Shown in pieces: positions 37,233-46,662 of a stretch of DNA of 64,000 nt. The first letter of the stretch is position 1. Each line of letters starts with the position of its first letter. The translations under genes and the position numbers were made by a program. The notes under the pieces were generated by a model. The model had not been told where the DNA came from, ran no database searches, and saw nothing but the letters and a program-made list of their open reading frames with translations. Origin of the DNA: Bacteroidales bacterium (GTDB lineage: Bacteria; Bacteroidota; Bacteroidia; Bacteroidales; UBA932). Location of the stretch: the NCBI GenBank assembly GCA_017630155.1, contig JAGBVU010000024.1, positions 124,001 to 188,000 on the forward strand, read 5' to 3'.

Positions 37233-38078
37233 ATGTGTGAAGCTAATCAACTCTCAAAAATCTCAACTCAAGTAAGAAGAGATATCCTTAGAATGGTTAC
37301 ACTTGCCAAATCTGGTCACCCAGGCGGATCGATGAGTAGTACTGATATTCTTACAACCTTGTTCTTCAAGGTGATGAAACACTCTCCAGCAAATTGGACT
37401 AGGGATGGTAAGGACAATGATATGTTTTTCCTCTCAGCAGGCCATATGACTCCTGTCCTCTACAGTGTGATGGCGAGGTCAGGTTATTTCCCCGTAAGCG
37501 AGCTGGCTACATTCAGAAAATGTGGTTCTCGCCTTCAAGGACACCCATCAGTGCGCAAAGGTATGCCGGGCATTTATGAAGCGGCAGGCTCTTTGGGCCA
37601 GGGTCTTTCGGTAGCATTGGGTGCTGCATTGGCAAAAAAAGCGAACAACGACCCAAACTATGTTTATGTGCTGCTTGGTGACGGCGAGAGCCAGGAGGGT
37701 CAGGTATGGGAAGCTGCGATGTTTGGAGCACAGCATAAAGTGGACAATATAATAGCGATGACAGACTGGAACGGTCAGCAGATCGACGGTACTACCGATT
37801 CGGTAATGTCATTGGGAGATCTCCAGGGGAAATGGGAAAAGTTCGGCTGGACAGTAGTTGTTGCAGACGGGCACGATTTTGGCTGTATTGAAAATGCGTT
37901 TAACACAGCCAAAGGTGAATCGGGCAAAGGGAAGCCTGTCATGATCCTCTTCAAGACCGAAATGGGTCACGGTGTTGACTTTATGGCGGGTACTTGTGAG
38001 TGGCACGGAAAGGCCCCTTCTGCAGAGCAATGCGAAAAAGGCTTGGCTCAGCTTGAGGAGACTTTGGGAGATTTTTAA
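37233..38078 (+). CDS. Transketolase, N-terminal (TPP-binding) subunit
   Basis: 281 residues covering only the pyrophosphate-binding half of transketolase. It has [13 protein letters not shown], the thiamine-diphosphate motif starting [13 protein letters not shown], and DWNGQQIDG. It must pair with the C-terminal subunit encoded at 39390 to form an active enzyme of the non-oxidative pentose phosphate pathway. Two unrelated envelope genes lie between the halves. All four genes are on one strand with gaps of 12-15 nt, so one mRNA is likely. Confidence 0.95.
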   Translation: MCEANQLSKISTQVRRDILRMVTLAKSGHPGGSMSSTDILTTLFFKVMKHSPANWTRDGKDNDMFFLSAGHMTPVLYSVMARSGYFPVSELATFRKCGSRLQGHPSVRKGMPGIYEAAGSLGQGLSVALGAALAKKANNDPNYVYVLLGDGESQEGQVWEAAMFGAQHKVDNIIAMTDWNGQQIDGTTDSVMSLGDLQGKWEKFGWTVVVADGHDFGCIENAFNTAKGESGKGKPVMILFKTEMGHGVDFMAGTCEWHGKAPSAEQCEKGLAQLEETLGDF

Positions 38079-38090
38079 CAAATTAAAACA

Positions 38091-38762
38091 ATGAAGAGAA
38101 CAATTTTATTCTTTTTTGTCACATCGCTTTTGTTTGGGAGCTGCTCTTTCTGGAACGATGATTACAGAGATACAGTAGATCAGTTCGTATCTGTGGCATA
38201 TAAGGCAGACAATGTCGATTTTGCACAGTATAAGACATTTGCAATAGCAGACTCCATTCTATATGTGGAAGGTGACAAAAATGTGAGACAGAAAAACAAC
38301 CTCTCAGAGGAGGTTAAGGCGGTAGTGGAAAAGGAGATGGTGGCTCTGGGTTATACACTGTTTGCACCAGGCAAGGGTGAATTCAGTACACCGGACCTCA
38401 TCGTGGACCTCGCATATATTGTGAACACAACTACCGTTGTCTATCCCGGATATTGGTGGGACTGGGACTATTGGTGGTATTATTATGACTGGTATCCTTA
38501 CGATCCATTCTTCCCTTACTACCCGTACGATCCATTCTATCCTTACTATCCTTATCCGATGTACCCTATGGCATCATCATATTCATCAGGCAGTCTGACA
38601 ATTGATATTGTCGATTTGAAGAATATGGGTGATGATTCCAACCCCCCTATCGTATGGCACGGTCTCGTGAGGAGCATACTGAACTCTACTCATACCTCGT
38701 CAGAGAGAGCCGCTGCTATCGGACAATGTTTTGATATGATTCCACCTGCTAACACCAAATAA
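38091..38762 (+). CDS. DUF4136-type lipoprotein with Tyr/Pro/Trp-rich segment
   Basis: A 223-residue lipoprotein (lipobox LFGSC, Cys18). The body fits DUF4136: YKTFAIADSILY, then EEVKAVVEKEMVALGY and PDLIVDLAYIV. An unusual insert at about residues 120-160 is made almost only of Tyr, Trp, Pro, Phe and Asp, including YPYDPFFPYYPYDPF repeats. The ending (DIVDLKNMGDDSNPPIVWHGLVRSIL) is again typical of the family. Function is unknown. It sits between the two transketolase halves with the next beta-barrel gene. Confidence 0.82.
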   Translation: MKRTILFFFVTSLLFGSCSFWNDDYRDTVDQFVSVAYKADNVDFAQYKTFAIADSILYVEGDKNVRQKNNLSEEVKAVVEKEMVALGYTLFAPGKGEFSTPDLIVDLAYIVNTTTVVYPGYWWDWDYWWYYYDWYPYDPFFPYYPYDPFYPYYPYPMYPMASSYSSGSLTIDIVDLKNMGDDSNPPIVWHGLVRSILNSTHTSSERAAAIGQCFDMIPPANTK

Positions 38763-38774
38763 AGGAGAGAGATT

Positions 38775-39374
38775 ATGAAAAAGATTTTAATTACTGTTGT
38801 GGCAGCGCTGGTGGCAAGTGTATCATTTGCACAGACAAATCTCAGATTTTCACAGGTGTACTCTTTCGGATGGCAGTCATCTGTTCCACTTGGTGCACAG
38901 GCAGATTTCATCTCCCGTGCAGGGTTCAATGGTGCTGATTTCAACTTCGGGTTCTTTGTTACCGACAATATAGCTGTAGGTGCAGACTTCGCATGGGGTT
39001 ACAACCATAAGAGCGTCCCTGCTGAGATTTATCAGGTGAGTGAAAATTGTGCAGTTTACGCTGCCCTTTATAAAACAACCCAGACCATTCCGATGAAGGC
39101 GCAGTTCAAGTACCTCTTCAATCCGGAGGGCTTTGTAAAAGTATATGCTGCAGCCGGTTTGGGAGCAACAAGCTATGTTGAGTACACTCAGATCCAGGAG
39201 TATGAATTCTCAAATTCATCGTGGGGTTTTCTTATGAGCCCTGAGGTGGGTGTATATATTCCTTTCGGCAAACACGCCCCTTGGGGTGCAAATGTGGTAG
39301 CCGGATACAACTGGGCGACAAACAATGCCCAGAATCTATATTTTAATGTTGGTTTATATTTCTCTGTATTTTAA
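38775..39374 (+). CDS. Outer-membrane beta-barrel protein
   Basis: A 199-residue protein with a signal peptide ending SFAQ (about residue 20) and alternating amphipathic strands to a terminal aromatic (LYFSVF). It resembles the small OmpW/OmpX-like 'outer membrane beta-barrel' families of Bacteroidota; no specific family signature is readable. It lies 12 nt after the DUF4136 lipoprotein and 15 nt before the second transketolase half. Confidence 0.72.
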   Translation: MKKILITVVAALVASVSFAQTNLRFSQVYSFGWQSSVPLGAQADFISRAGFNGADFNFGFFVTDNIAVGADFAWGYNHKSVPAEIYQVSENCAVYAALYKTTQTIPMKAQFKYLFNPEGFVKVYAAAGLGATSYVEYTQIQEYEFSNSSWGFLMSPEVGVYIPFGKHAPWGANVVAGYNWATNNAQNLYFNVGLYFSVF

Positions 39375-39389
39375 AGATAAAATCCTCAT

Positions 39390-40340
39390 ATGAAATTCGA
39401 AAACAGTGGCAATAAAGATACCCGCTCAGGTTTTGGAGCAGGTCTTGCAGAACTAGGAAGGACAAATCCTGATGTAGTGGCACTATGTGCAGATTTGACA
39501 GGTTCACTCAAGATGGACCAGTTTGCCAAGGAGAATCCAGGCAGATTTTACCAAGGCGGTATCGCAGAGGCAAATATGATAGGTGTTGCTGCAGGTTTGG
39601 CTTTGAGTGGCAAAGTCCCTTTTGTGGGTTCATTTGCAAACTTCATCACAGCCAGAGTGTACGACCAGATTCGCCAGTCGATAGCCTATGGCAATACAAA
39701 TGTTAAAGTTTGTGCATCGCACGCAGGTATAACCCTTGGAGAGGATGGTGCTACACACCAGACAATGGAGGATCTTGGCCTGATGAGGATGTTGCCAGGT
39801 ATGACAGTTATCAACCCTTGCGACTACAATCAGACCAAAGCTGCTACCATAGCAGTTGCAGAACATGATGGCCCTGTGTATCTCCGTTTCGGCCGTCCAT
39901 CTGTCCCCAACTTCACACCTGCTGATCAGAAATTTGAGATCGGCAAAGCCCTTAAACTTATTGAAGGAAAGGATGTTACTATCTTTGCTACTGGACATTT
40001 GGTGTGGGAATCAATTCAAGCTGCAGAGAAACTTGAAGCAGAGGGCATCTCTGTTGAACTCATAAATATCCACACCATTAAGCCTTTGGATGAAAAAGCA
40101 GTCCTAGAATCTGTAAAGAAAACAGGAGCTGTGGTATGTGCTGAGGAGCATCTTATCGCAGGAGGTATGGGTGAACTGATTTCGGGTCTTTTGGCCAGAA
40201 ATTACCCTGCTCCAGTGGAGTTTGTAGCAGTGGATGACCAGTTTGGACAGAGTGGTACACCTGCAGAGCTAATGAAACTTTACAAACTTGATGCAGACAA
40301 TATTGTAGAATCAGTGAAAAAAGTTTTGGCCAGGAAATAA
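39390..40340 (+). CDS. Transketolase, C-terminal subunit
   Basis: 316 residues covering the pyrimidine-binding and C-terminal domains. It has the catalytic Glu region (RFYQGGIAEANMIGVAAGLA), HAGITLGEDGATHQ and YLRFGRP. It complements the N-terminal subunit at 37233; together they equal one full transketolase. The ECF sigma gene starts on its stop codon (1-nt overlap, TAATG). Confidence 0.95.
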   Translation: MKFENSGNKDTRSGFGAGLAELGRTNPDVVALCADLTGSLKMDQFAKENPGRFYQGGIAEANMIGVAAGLALSGKVPFVGSFANFITARVYDQIRQSIAYGNTNVKVCASHAGITLGEDGATHQTMEDLGLMRMLPGMTVINPCDYNQTKAATIAVAEHDGPVYLRFGRPSVPNFTPADQKFEIGKALKLIEGKDVTIFATGHLVWESIQAAEKLEAEGISVELINIHTIKPLDEKAVLESVKKTGAVVCAEEHLIAGGMGELISGLLARNYPAPVEFVAVDDQFGQSGTPAELMKLYKLDADNIVESVKKVLARK

Positions 40341-40885
40341 TGGTTGAAGATCAGGACATTTTAGATATTTACCGCGAGGGGGGAAAGGAGGAATACGCCT
40401 TTAACCTTTTGGTCCGCAAATATCAGGAGCGTCTGTATTGGCATATAAGACAACTTGTCCTGGATCACGAGCAGGCAAATGATCTGCTTCAGAATACACT
40501 TGTTAAAGCTTGGAGATATCTTCCCGATTTCAGGGGGGACTCCAAGCTTTTTACTTGGTTGTACAAGATAGCCACAAATGAGACTCTTACCTATCTGAAA
40601 AGGGAGAGGCTCAAAAGCTTCATCTCGTTGTCAAACTGGGATGATAAGATTGGCAGACAGTTGCTGGCCGATGAGTATTTCAATGGGGATGAGCTGCAGA
40701 TAGCCCTCCATAAGGAGATTCAGAAGCTCCCTCCAAAACAGAGGACTGTCTTTACCATGCGCTACTTTGATGAGGTGAAATATGAGGATATGGTGGAGAT
40801 TCTGGGGGGGACAGAGGGATCGTTGAAAGCCTCTTATCATCACGCCTACAACAAAATAAAGGAAAATCTCAAGCGTCAATTTTAA
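40340..40885 (+). CDS. ECF-type RNA polymerase sigma factor
   Basis: A 181-residue two-domain sigma factor. Region 2: QANDLLQNTLVKAWRYLPDFRGDSKLFTWLYKIATNETLTYL. Region 4: QKLPPKQRTVFTMRYFDEVKYEDMVEILGGTEGSLKASYHHAYNKI. The gene begins on the stop of the transketolase C-subunit gene. The next gene encodes a single-TM protein suited to be its anti-sigma, followed by a periplasmic Spy-like protein, so this is an envelope-stress module. Confidence 0.94.
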   Translation: MVEDQDILDIYREGGKEEYAFNLLVRKYQERLYWHIRQLVLDHEQANDLLQNTLVKAWRYLPDFRGDSKLFTWLYKIATNETLTYLKRERLKSFISLSNWDDKIGRQLLADEYFNGDELQIALHKEIQKLPPKQRTVFTMRYFDEVKYEDMVEILGGTEGSLKASYHHAYNKIKENLKRQF

Positions 40886-40909
40886 CTTTTTGCTTACATT
40901 GTAGTCTAA
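40884..40909 (+). promoter_or_regulatory. Candidate ECF-sigma promoter, site B
   Basis: AAC (40884-40886) and GTCTAA (40904-40909), 17 nt apart, between the sigma gene and its partner. TTTTTGCTTACATT between them resembles site A at 23603. The expected transcription start would fall at or next to the ATG at 40915. Confidence 0.5.
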
Positions 40910-40914
40910 AGGGT

Positions 40915-41358
40915 ATGAATATGTTGGATGAAATAAAAAACAAGAAGAGACCGTTCTCGGTCCCTGATGGGTACTTCTCCACTATTGAGGATAGCGTAAG
41001 GGGGAGAATCGGTATTTCGCAGCAGAGGGAGGGCAACCACCTGTGGGCATCCATCAAAACAGGCTTTGCCCTTGCCTTTTCTTTCGTTTTTATATTCGGC
41101 ATGGGGTATGGTGTGCTTTCCTTGACTGACACCATTTACAACGACCAATTCGATATGGAAAACGATGAATTCGCCATTTTGATTAAGGATGGGTATATCA
41201 AACACGATTTTATTGACTATCTTTACGATGAAATAGATATTGACAAGGACTATCTCACAGAGGGGGTGGAACTCTATGAAGAGCTCTATCAGAGGATTGA
41301 AGATGAGATGTCTCAGGAAGATTTGTTGAATATTATAGAAGAATATAACAATGAATAG
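40915..41358 (+). CDS. Putative membrane anti-sigma factor
   Basis: A 147-residue protein: a cytoplasmic N-terminal segment (about 1-45, with FSVPDGYFSTIEDSVRGRI), one TM (about 47-68) and an acidic extracytoplasmic tail. The FSVPDGYF-type segment is common in predicted anti-sigma proteins of Bacteroidota, though I cannot name a curated family. It lies 29 nt after the ECF sigma gene and overlaps the next gene by 8 nt. Confidence 0.7.
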   Translation: MNMLDEIKNKKRPFSVPDGYFSTIEDSVRGRIGISQQREGNHLWASIKTGFALAFSFVFIFGMGYGVLSLTDTIYNDQFDMENDEFAILIKDGYIKHDFIDYLYDEIDIDKDYLTEGVELYEELYQRIEDEMSQEDLLNIIEEYNNE

Positions 41359-41866
41359 AGCATTGGTTATTTTAATCTCTATCCTGATGGCTTTCCCAAT
41401 GACAGGGCAGCCTCAGAAAAAGCAGGAAGAGAGGCCCTTCAGAGAGAAGGTTGAAGCTACCAAAGTGGCTTATTTTACTGAGAAACTGAATCTTACTCCA
41501 GAGGAGGCGCAGGTTTTCTGGCCCATTTACAACAAATGGTGGGGTGAAAGACAGGAGGCCAACAAACAGGTCCACAAAGCTATAAAAGATATAGTGGCCC
41601 TTGAGGAGATGGGTGATTATACAGATCCCCAGATGAAGAAGCTCATAAAGGAGTACTCCAGGGCACTGTCGATGGAGTCTGAGGTATTCGATATCTATAT
41701 CGAAGAGTTCTACAAGATCCTCCCCATGGAGAAAGTTGCCAAAATATTTGTAGCGGAGAAGGGGTTCAGGGAGATTCTGACAAATATGTGGAAAGAGAAG
41801 AAACACTCCGGCAAAATTGATGAGGTCCCCTCAGAGAAGCAGCCACCAAGAAAATCGGGTAACTGA
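41351..41866 (+). CDS. Spy/CpxP-like periplasmic protein
   Basis: A 171-residue secreted helical protein. After a signal peptide (about 1-20) comes the family-like motif [20 protein letters not shown], then long charged helices. This LTxxE/Q pattern is seen in Spy/CpxP-type chaperones and in proteins often labelled 'sensor of ECF-type sigma factor' in Bacteroidota. Position after sigma and anti-sigma fits a periplasmic stress sensor or chaperone (inference). The stop shares one base with the lolD-type start. Confidence 0.75.
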   Translation: MNRALVILISILMAFPMTGQPQKKQEERPFREKVEATKVAYFTEKLNLTPEEAQVFWPIYNKWWGERQEANKQVHKAIKDIVALEEMGDYTDPQMKKLIKEYSRALSMESEVFDIYIEEFYKILPMEKVAKIFVAEKGFREILTNMWKEKKHSGKIDEVPSEKQPPRKSGN

Positions 41867-42534
41867 TGATTCTCGCTACAGGAATAGAAAAGACCTTCGG
41901 TCAATTGAAGGTCCTAAAAGGGATAGACTTCCGTTCAGAAGGGGCGGAGGTCGTTTCTATTGTTGGGGCCAGCGGTGCAGGAAAGTCCACTCTGCTCCAG
42001 ATTTTGGGTTCGCTTTCAGAGCCTACTGCCGGAAAGGTGATTGTAGATGATGTTGATATCTTTGCACTCTCCTCGGATGCTTTGGCTGACTTCAGAAACA
42101 GAAAAATAGGTTTTGTTTTCCAGTTCCACCACCTTCTCCCCGAGTTCACTGCACTTGAAAATGTAATGATACCTGCCCTTATAGCAGGGGGCTCTGCATC
42201 TGCTGCCAGATCTGAGGCAAAAAGGCTCCTATCCGAGATGGGGCTTGCCCAGAGGTTTGACCACAAGCCATCCGAACTCTCCGGCGGAGAGCAGCAAAGG
42301 GTGGCCATTGCCAGAGCAATAATAAACAAACCTGCAGTTCTTTTTGCAGATGAGCCCTCCGGCAACCTTGATAGCAATACCAAGCGGGAGATACACAAAC
42401 TCTTTTTTGATCTCCGGGACAGGTATGGATTGACAGTAATAATTGTGACCCACGATAAGGATTTGGCAAAAATGTCGGACCGTATGATAGAGATGTCCGA
42501 CGGCAAGATAGTCGATGGAGTACTTTCAGTTTAA
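41866..42534 (+). CDS. LolD-type ABC transporter ATPase
   Basis: A 222-residue ABC ATPase: Walker [10 protein letters not shown] (34-42), Q-loop in [15 protein letters not shown], signature [14 protein letters not shown], Walker [14 protein letters not shown], and the H-switch in IVTHDKD. The [15 protein letters not shown] segment and length are those of LolD, which powers lipoprotein release from the inner membrane. No LolC/E permease is adjacent. It shares a base with the Spy-like gene and overlaps trmN by 20 nt. Confidence 0.9.
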   Translation: MILATGIEKTFGQLKVLKGIDFRSEGAEVVSIVGASGAGKSTLLQILGSLSEPTAGKVIVDDVDIFALSSDALADFRNRKIGFVFQFHHLLPEFTALENVMIPALIAGGSASAARSEAKRLLSEMGLAQRFDHKPSELSGGEQQRVAIARAIINKPAVLFADEPSGNLDSNTKREIHKLFFDLRDRYGLTVIIVTHDKDLAKMSDRMIEMSDGKIVDGVLSV

Positions 42535-43255
42535 GCAATTCAAAGTTAAAAATGTCTCCTCTGCTATGAAGCTGGGGACAGACAGTGTTCTTCTGGGTGC
42601 CTGGGCACCTCTTCATGATGGTGACAGGAGGGTCCTTGATATAGGGACCGGTACAGGGGTGGTGGCTCTGATGATTGCACAGAGGCTCTCCCATCAGGTG
42701 GGGGTATCGATAGATGCAATAGATATTGACCTCCCATCCATTGAGGAGGCTTCCCACAATTTTGAAATATCTCCCTGGAGTGGCTCTCTTCGGGCTGTAC
42801 ATACCCCTTTGCAGGAATTCTACCCAGATGAGCGGTACGACCTGATTGTCTCCAACCCACCATATTTCGTGGATTCTCTGAAAGCACCATCATTGCGCAG
42901 AAGCAACACCAGGCATACCGATTCATTGCCCCACATAGATCTCATATCCTCTGCATTCAGACTTTTGAAAGAGGGTGGCAGATTGGTGGTGATACTCCCA
43001 AAGGAGGAAGGTGAGGCATTTGTCAAGGATGCGGAGCTGTATCACGTAGGCACAGGTGAGGGGATGAGACTTGCTCTAAGGAGATTGTGCAAGGTGAGCA
43101 CTGTCTCGCATAAACCACCCAAAAGATATATAATGGAATTCATACTCGCTCCAAAAGGGGAGATTCTGGAGGGGTGTACAGAGGAGTATCTCTCTATGAA
43201 TGGAGATGATAGGTATCTGGATATGGTCCGTGAATTTTTGGTTAAGGTATCTTGA
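42515..43255 (+). CDS. tRNA1(Val) adenine-37 N6-methyltransferase family
   Basis: A 246-residue class I methyltransferase. The N-terminal [30 protein letters not shown]-binding [14 protein letters not shown] and catalytic SNPPYF (NPPY) identify the TrmN6/YfiC family, which makes m6A37 in tRNA-Val. The start at 42515 overlaps lolD, and the F-x-FKQF N terminus supports it. It is the last gene before the TonB receptor promoter. Confidence 0.93.
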   Translation: MEYFQFKQFKVKNVSSAMKLGTDSVLLGAWAPLHDGDRRVLDIGTGTGVVALMIAQRLSHQVGVSIDAIDIDLPSIEEASHNFEISPWSGSLRAVHTPLQEFYPDERYDLIVSNPPYFVDSLKAPSLRRSNTRHTDSLPHIDLISSAFRLLKEGGRLVVILPKEEGEAFVKDAELYHVGTGEGMRLALRRLCKVSTVSHKPPKRYIMEFILAPKGEILEGCTEEYLSMNGDDRYLDMVREFLVKVS

Positions 43256-43272
43256 GAGTCCGATTATTTTAC

Positions 43273-43280
43273 TATATTCG
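43273..43280 (+). promoter_or_regulatory. Putative -7 element of the TonB receptor gene
   Basis: TATATTCG, one base off consensus, in the 91-nt gap before the ATG at 43347, giving a leader of about 60 nt. Confidence 0.4.
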
Positions 43281-43346
43281 CGCCGTGAAAAAATATCCTC
43301 ACAATTTTGGCTCCAATAAATTTTTAACAATATTTTTTAACACACT

Positions 43347-46300
43347 ATGAAACAATCTATTAAGTGTCTATTGATCGCTTTTGCGACAATGTTCGTGAGT
43401 GCAGTTGCCTTCGCTCAGGTGACTACCTCTGCTCTTAGTGGTCGCATCGTAGATGTTAATGGTGAAGCTGTGATCGGTGCTACAGTTGTAGCAACACACG
43501 AGCCATCAGGAACTGTCTATGGTGTCAGCGCTAACACTGACGGTCGTTATGCTATCCAAGGTATGCGTGCCGGTGGTCCTTACAAGGTAGAAGTATCTTG
43601 TATCGGTTATCAAACTATCACTTACACTGATGTAACCCTTGTTCTTGCAGAGGTTACCAGTATCAATGTAGAACTTAAAGATGACGCTGAAATGCTTAGT
43701 GCAGCTTCTGTTATCACTACTGCTACCTCTAAATTCGCAGCAGAGAAAACAGGTTCTTCAGTTAACATCTCAAGCAAACAGATCACTGCACTTCCTACAG
43801 TAAGCAGAAGCATCTCTGATGTTACCAGACTTTCACCTTATGGTGGTAACGGTATGAGCTTCGCAGGTGCTGACGGTCGTACAGCTAACTTCACTGTCGA
43901 TGGTGCAAACTTCAACAATAACTTCGGTCTTAACGACGGTCTTCCTGGTGGTGGTAACCCTATCTCTATCGATGCTATCGAAGAGCTTCAGGTAGTGATC
44001 TCTCCTTATGACGTACGTCAGACCAACTTCATCGGTGGTGGTGTGAACGCTATTACCAAATCTGGTACAAACACCTTCAAAGGATCAGCTTACGTATATC
44101 ACAGAAATGAGAATATGCGTGGTGATACAGTAGATGGCGAACAGATCCCTGGTGCTCGTGACACTGACAGAAATACCACTTACGGTATGACTCTTGGTGG
44201 TCCTATCATCAAAAATAAACTCTTCTTCTTCGTGAATGCTGAGTACTCTTCTTCTCCTTCTGTAGCAGTTCCTTGGAGAGCTTCTGTAGATGGTAAAGGT
44301 GATGCTAACAAATACCTTTCATATACTACAGTTGCAGATATGGAGAGAGTATCTGCTTTCGTAAAAGAGAAATACGGTTACGATACAGGTTCTTTCACAG
44401 AGTTCCCTGCTGATGAGTCTAACGTGAAAGTATTGGCAAGACTTGACTGGAACATCAACAATGACCACAAACTTGCCCTTCGTTACAACTATACCAACAA
44501 TACTGGCTGGAATGGTCCTAACGCATCATCTATGGACGGTGGTACACGTTCTGCTTATGCACGTACATCACTTTACTCAATGGCTTTTGCTAACAACATG
44601 TACTCAATGAACAACCTTGTTCACTCTGTATCACTTGATTTGAACAGCCGTTTGAGCGACAACCTATCTAACCAGTTCTTGGCTACTTTCTCAAAACTTG
44701 ATGACGTTCGTGGTACAAACTCAGATATGTTCCCTCATATCGACATCCTTGACGGTACTGGTACTACTACCAACTACATGTCACTTGGTTATGAGTTGTT
44801 TACTTGGAACAACGCTGTTCACAACACCCACGTCAGCATCAAAGATGATATGACCCTTTACGCAGGTAATCACAAGCTTACCGCAGGTCTTAACTATGAG
44901 TATCAGATGGCTGACAACGCATATATGAGAAATGGTACAGGTTACTATCGTTATGCAAGTGTAGATGACTTCATCAACGGTGCTGCTCCTGAGGTAGTAT
45001 GTTTGACCTACGGTTACGATGGTGAGCAGAATCCTGCAGCTCGTGTACAGTTCCACAAAGCAGGTCTTTACCTACAGGATGAGTGGAATGCTACTGAGGA
45101 TTTCAAACTTACAGCAGGTATCCGTTTTGATGGTCTGTTCTTCGATAACTCAGACCTTATGACCAACAACGCTATCCTTGCCCTTAAATACTATGACAAA
45201 AATGGCAACGAGCGTAGCATTGATACAGGCAAATGGCCTACAGCTAACTTGACTATCTCTCCAAGAGTAGGTTTCTCTTGGGACGTAATGGGTGACAACA
45301 GCCTTAAAGTACGTGGTGGTACAGGTCTATTCTCAGGTCGTCTTCCTCTTGTATTCTTCACCAACATGCCTACCAACTCAGGTATGGTTCAGTACCAGGC
45401 TCAGCTAAATGACAGCAACCTTAAGAAATTGGGTCTTGGTACAATGGCTGACCACTTCACTGGCGGTCTTGTAACTGAGAATGGTAAAGCTACCATCGAT
45501 GCACTATTGAAGAAACTTCATGCTATGGGTTATCCTTCTACTATCAACCCTGAAGATGGTGCAGTTCCTTCATCAATCTCTGCTGTGGATCCTAACTTCA
45601 AGATGCCTCAGGTATGGAAAACTTCAGTAGCTATCGACTACGCTTTCCCTACTTCATTCCCTATGTCATTCTCTGCTGAGGGTATCTTCAACAAAACTAT
45701 CAACGGTGTTACCATCTCTGACTGGAGTATGATGCCTGTTGAGGGCTTTGCAAGACTTAACGGTGCTGACAACCGTCCTATGTACCCTTCTAACTTCAGA
45801 ACAAGCACTAAAGCATTCGTTCTTGAGAATACTCACCAGGGTTACGGTTACTCAGCTAACGTAAGCTTCAATATGCGTCCTGTAGAGGGTCTTAGCTTTA
45901 TGGCTGCATATACCCACACTGTATCTAAAGAGATTACAGGTATGCCTGGATCAGCTGCTGAGTCAGCATTCACATACGTACCTACATCTAAAGGTCCTAA
46001 CAACATCGAGCTTCACAACTCACAGTATGTTACTCCTGACCGTGTAATCGCATCTATCAGCCACGATGACAAATGTGGCAATCACTTCAACCTTGTTTAC
46101 GAGGCTTGGAGAGGTGGTTACAACTACTCATATATGTTGGCTAACGATATGAACGGTGACGGTTACAACTACGATGCACTTTACATCCCTACCGATGCAG
46201 AGGTAGCAAACGGTGACTTCCGTTTCGTATCAGAGAAAGATAGAGACAACTTCATGGCATTCGTTAAGAATGACAAATACTTGAGCAAACATCAGGGTCA

Positions 46301-46646
46301 GTATGCTGAGGCTTACAGCGTATACTCTCCATGGGTACACAGACTTGACTTCGGTTACAAACATGACTTCAAAGTGAAATCAGGTAACTCTACCAACACT
46401 CTTCAGCTAAGTGTAGACCTTAAGAACGTTCTTAACCTATTCAACTCAAGCTGGGGTGTAAGCAAATATATGGATCCTAACATGGTTGAAGGTCGTATCC
46501 TTAAATTTGAAAAAGTTGACAAAGATGGTTATCCAACATTCTCTACACCTTCTGTTGTTAATGGTAGCACTCAAACATTCGTACCTTCTCACTCAGTGGG
46601 TCAATGCTGGTACGCTTCTGTAGGTATTAAGTATATGTTTAACTAA
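43347..46646 (+). CDS. Oar-like TonB-dependent receptor
   Basis: A 1099-residue outer-membrane receptor. Signal peptide to about residue 24 (AFAQ), a carboxypeptidase-regulatory-like domain (about 28-110, LSGRIVDVNGEAVIGATVVA), a plug domain (about 115-235, with GADGRTANFTVDGANFNNNFG), then a barrel ending WYASVGIKYMFN. The plug and barrel resemble Oar-type rather than SusC-type receptors. The gene after it is a BACON/OB-fold lipoprotein, not a SusD. Strong codon bias suggests an abundant protein. The ligand is unknown. Confidence 0.88.
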   Translation: MKQSIKCLLIAFATMFVSAVAFAQVTTSALSGRIVDVNGEAVIGATVVATHEPSGTVYGVSANTDGRYAIQGMRAGGPYKVEVSCIGYQTITYTDVTLVLAEVTSINVELKDDAEMLSAASVITTATSKFAAEKTGSSVNISSKQITALPTVSRSISDVTRLSPYGGNGMSFAGADGRTANFTVDGANFNNNFGLNDGLPGGGNPISIDAIEELQVVISPYDVRQTNFIGGGVNAITKSGTNTFKGSAYVYHRNENMRGDTVDGEQIPGARDTDRNTTYGMTLGGPIIKNKLFFFVNAEYSSSPSVAVPWRASVDGKGDANKYLSYTTVADMERVSAFVKEKYGYDTGSFTEFPADESNVKVLARLDWNINNDHKLALRYNYTNNTGWNGPNASSMDGGTRSAYARTSLYSMAFANNMYSMNNLVHSVSLDLNSRLSDNLSNQFLATFSKLDDVRGTNSDMFPHIDILDGTGTTTNYMSLGYELFTWNNAVHNTHVSIKDDMTLYAGNHKLTAGLNYEYQMADNAYMRNGTGYYRYASVDDFINGAAPEVVCLTYGYDGEQNPAARVQFHKAGLYLQDEWNATEDFKLTAGIRFDGLFFDNSDLMTNNAILALKYYDKNGNERSIDTGKWPTANLTISPRVGFSWDVMGDNSLKVRGGTGLFSGRLPLVFFTNMPTNSGMVQYQAQLNDSNLKKLGLGTMADHFTGGLVTENGKATIDALLKKLHAMGYPSTINPEDGAVPSSISAVDPNFKMPQVWKTSVAIDYAFPTSFPMSFSAEGIFNKTINGVTISDWSMMPVEGFARLNGADNRPMYPSNFRTSTKAFVLENTHQGYGYSANVSFNMRPVEGLSFMAAYTHTVSKEITGMPGSAAESAFTYVPTSKGPNNIELHNSQYVTPDRVIASISHDDKCGNHFNLVYEAWRGGYNYSYMLANDMNGDGYNYDALYIPTDAEVANGDFRFVSEKDRDNFMAFVKNDKYLSKHQGQYAEAYSVYSPWVHRLDFGYKHDFKVKSGNSTNTLQLSVDLKNVLNLFNSSWGVSKYMDPNMVEGRILKFEKVDKDGYPTFSTPSVVNGSTQTFVPSHSVGQCWYASVGIKYMFN

Positions 46647-46662
46647 TAACACGTAGACAATT

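Noticed and set aside
37140..37250. 37-codon upstream extension of lepA
   Set aside because: It covers the lepA -7 element and is not found at the N terminus of LepA proteins.
38091..39374. A frameshifted or disrupted transketolase
   Set aside because: Both halves have complete domain ends and their own starts and stops; split transketolase is normal in this phylum, and the intervening genes are intact.
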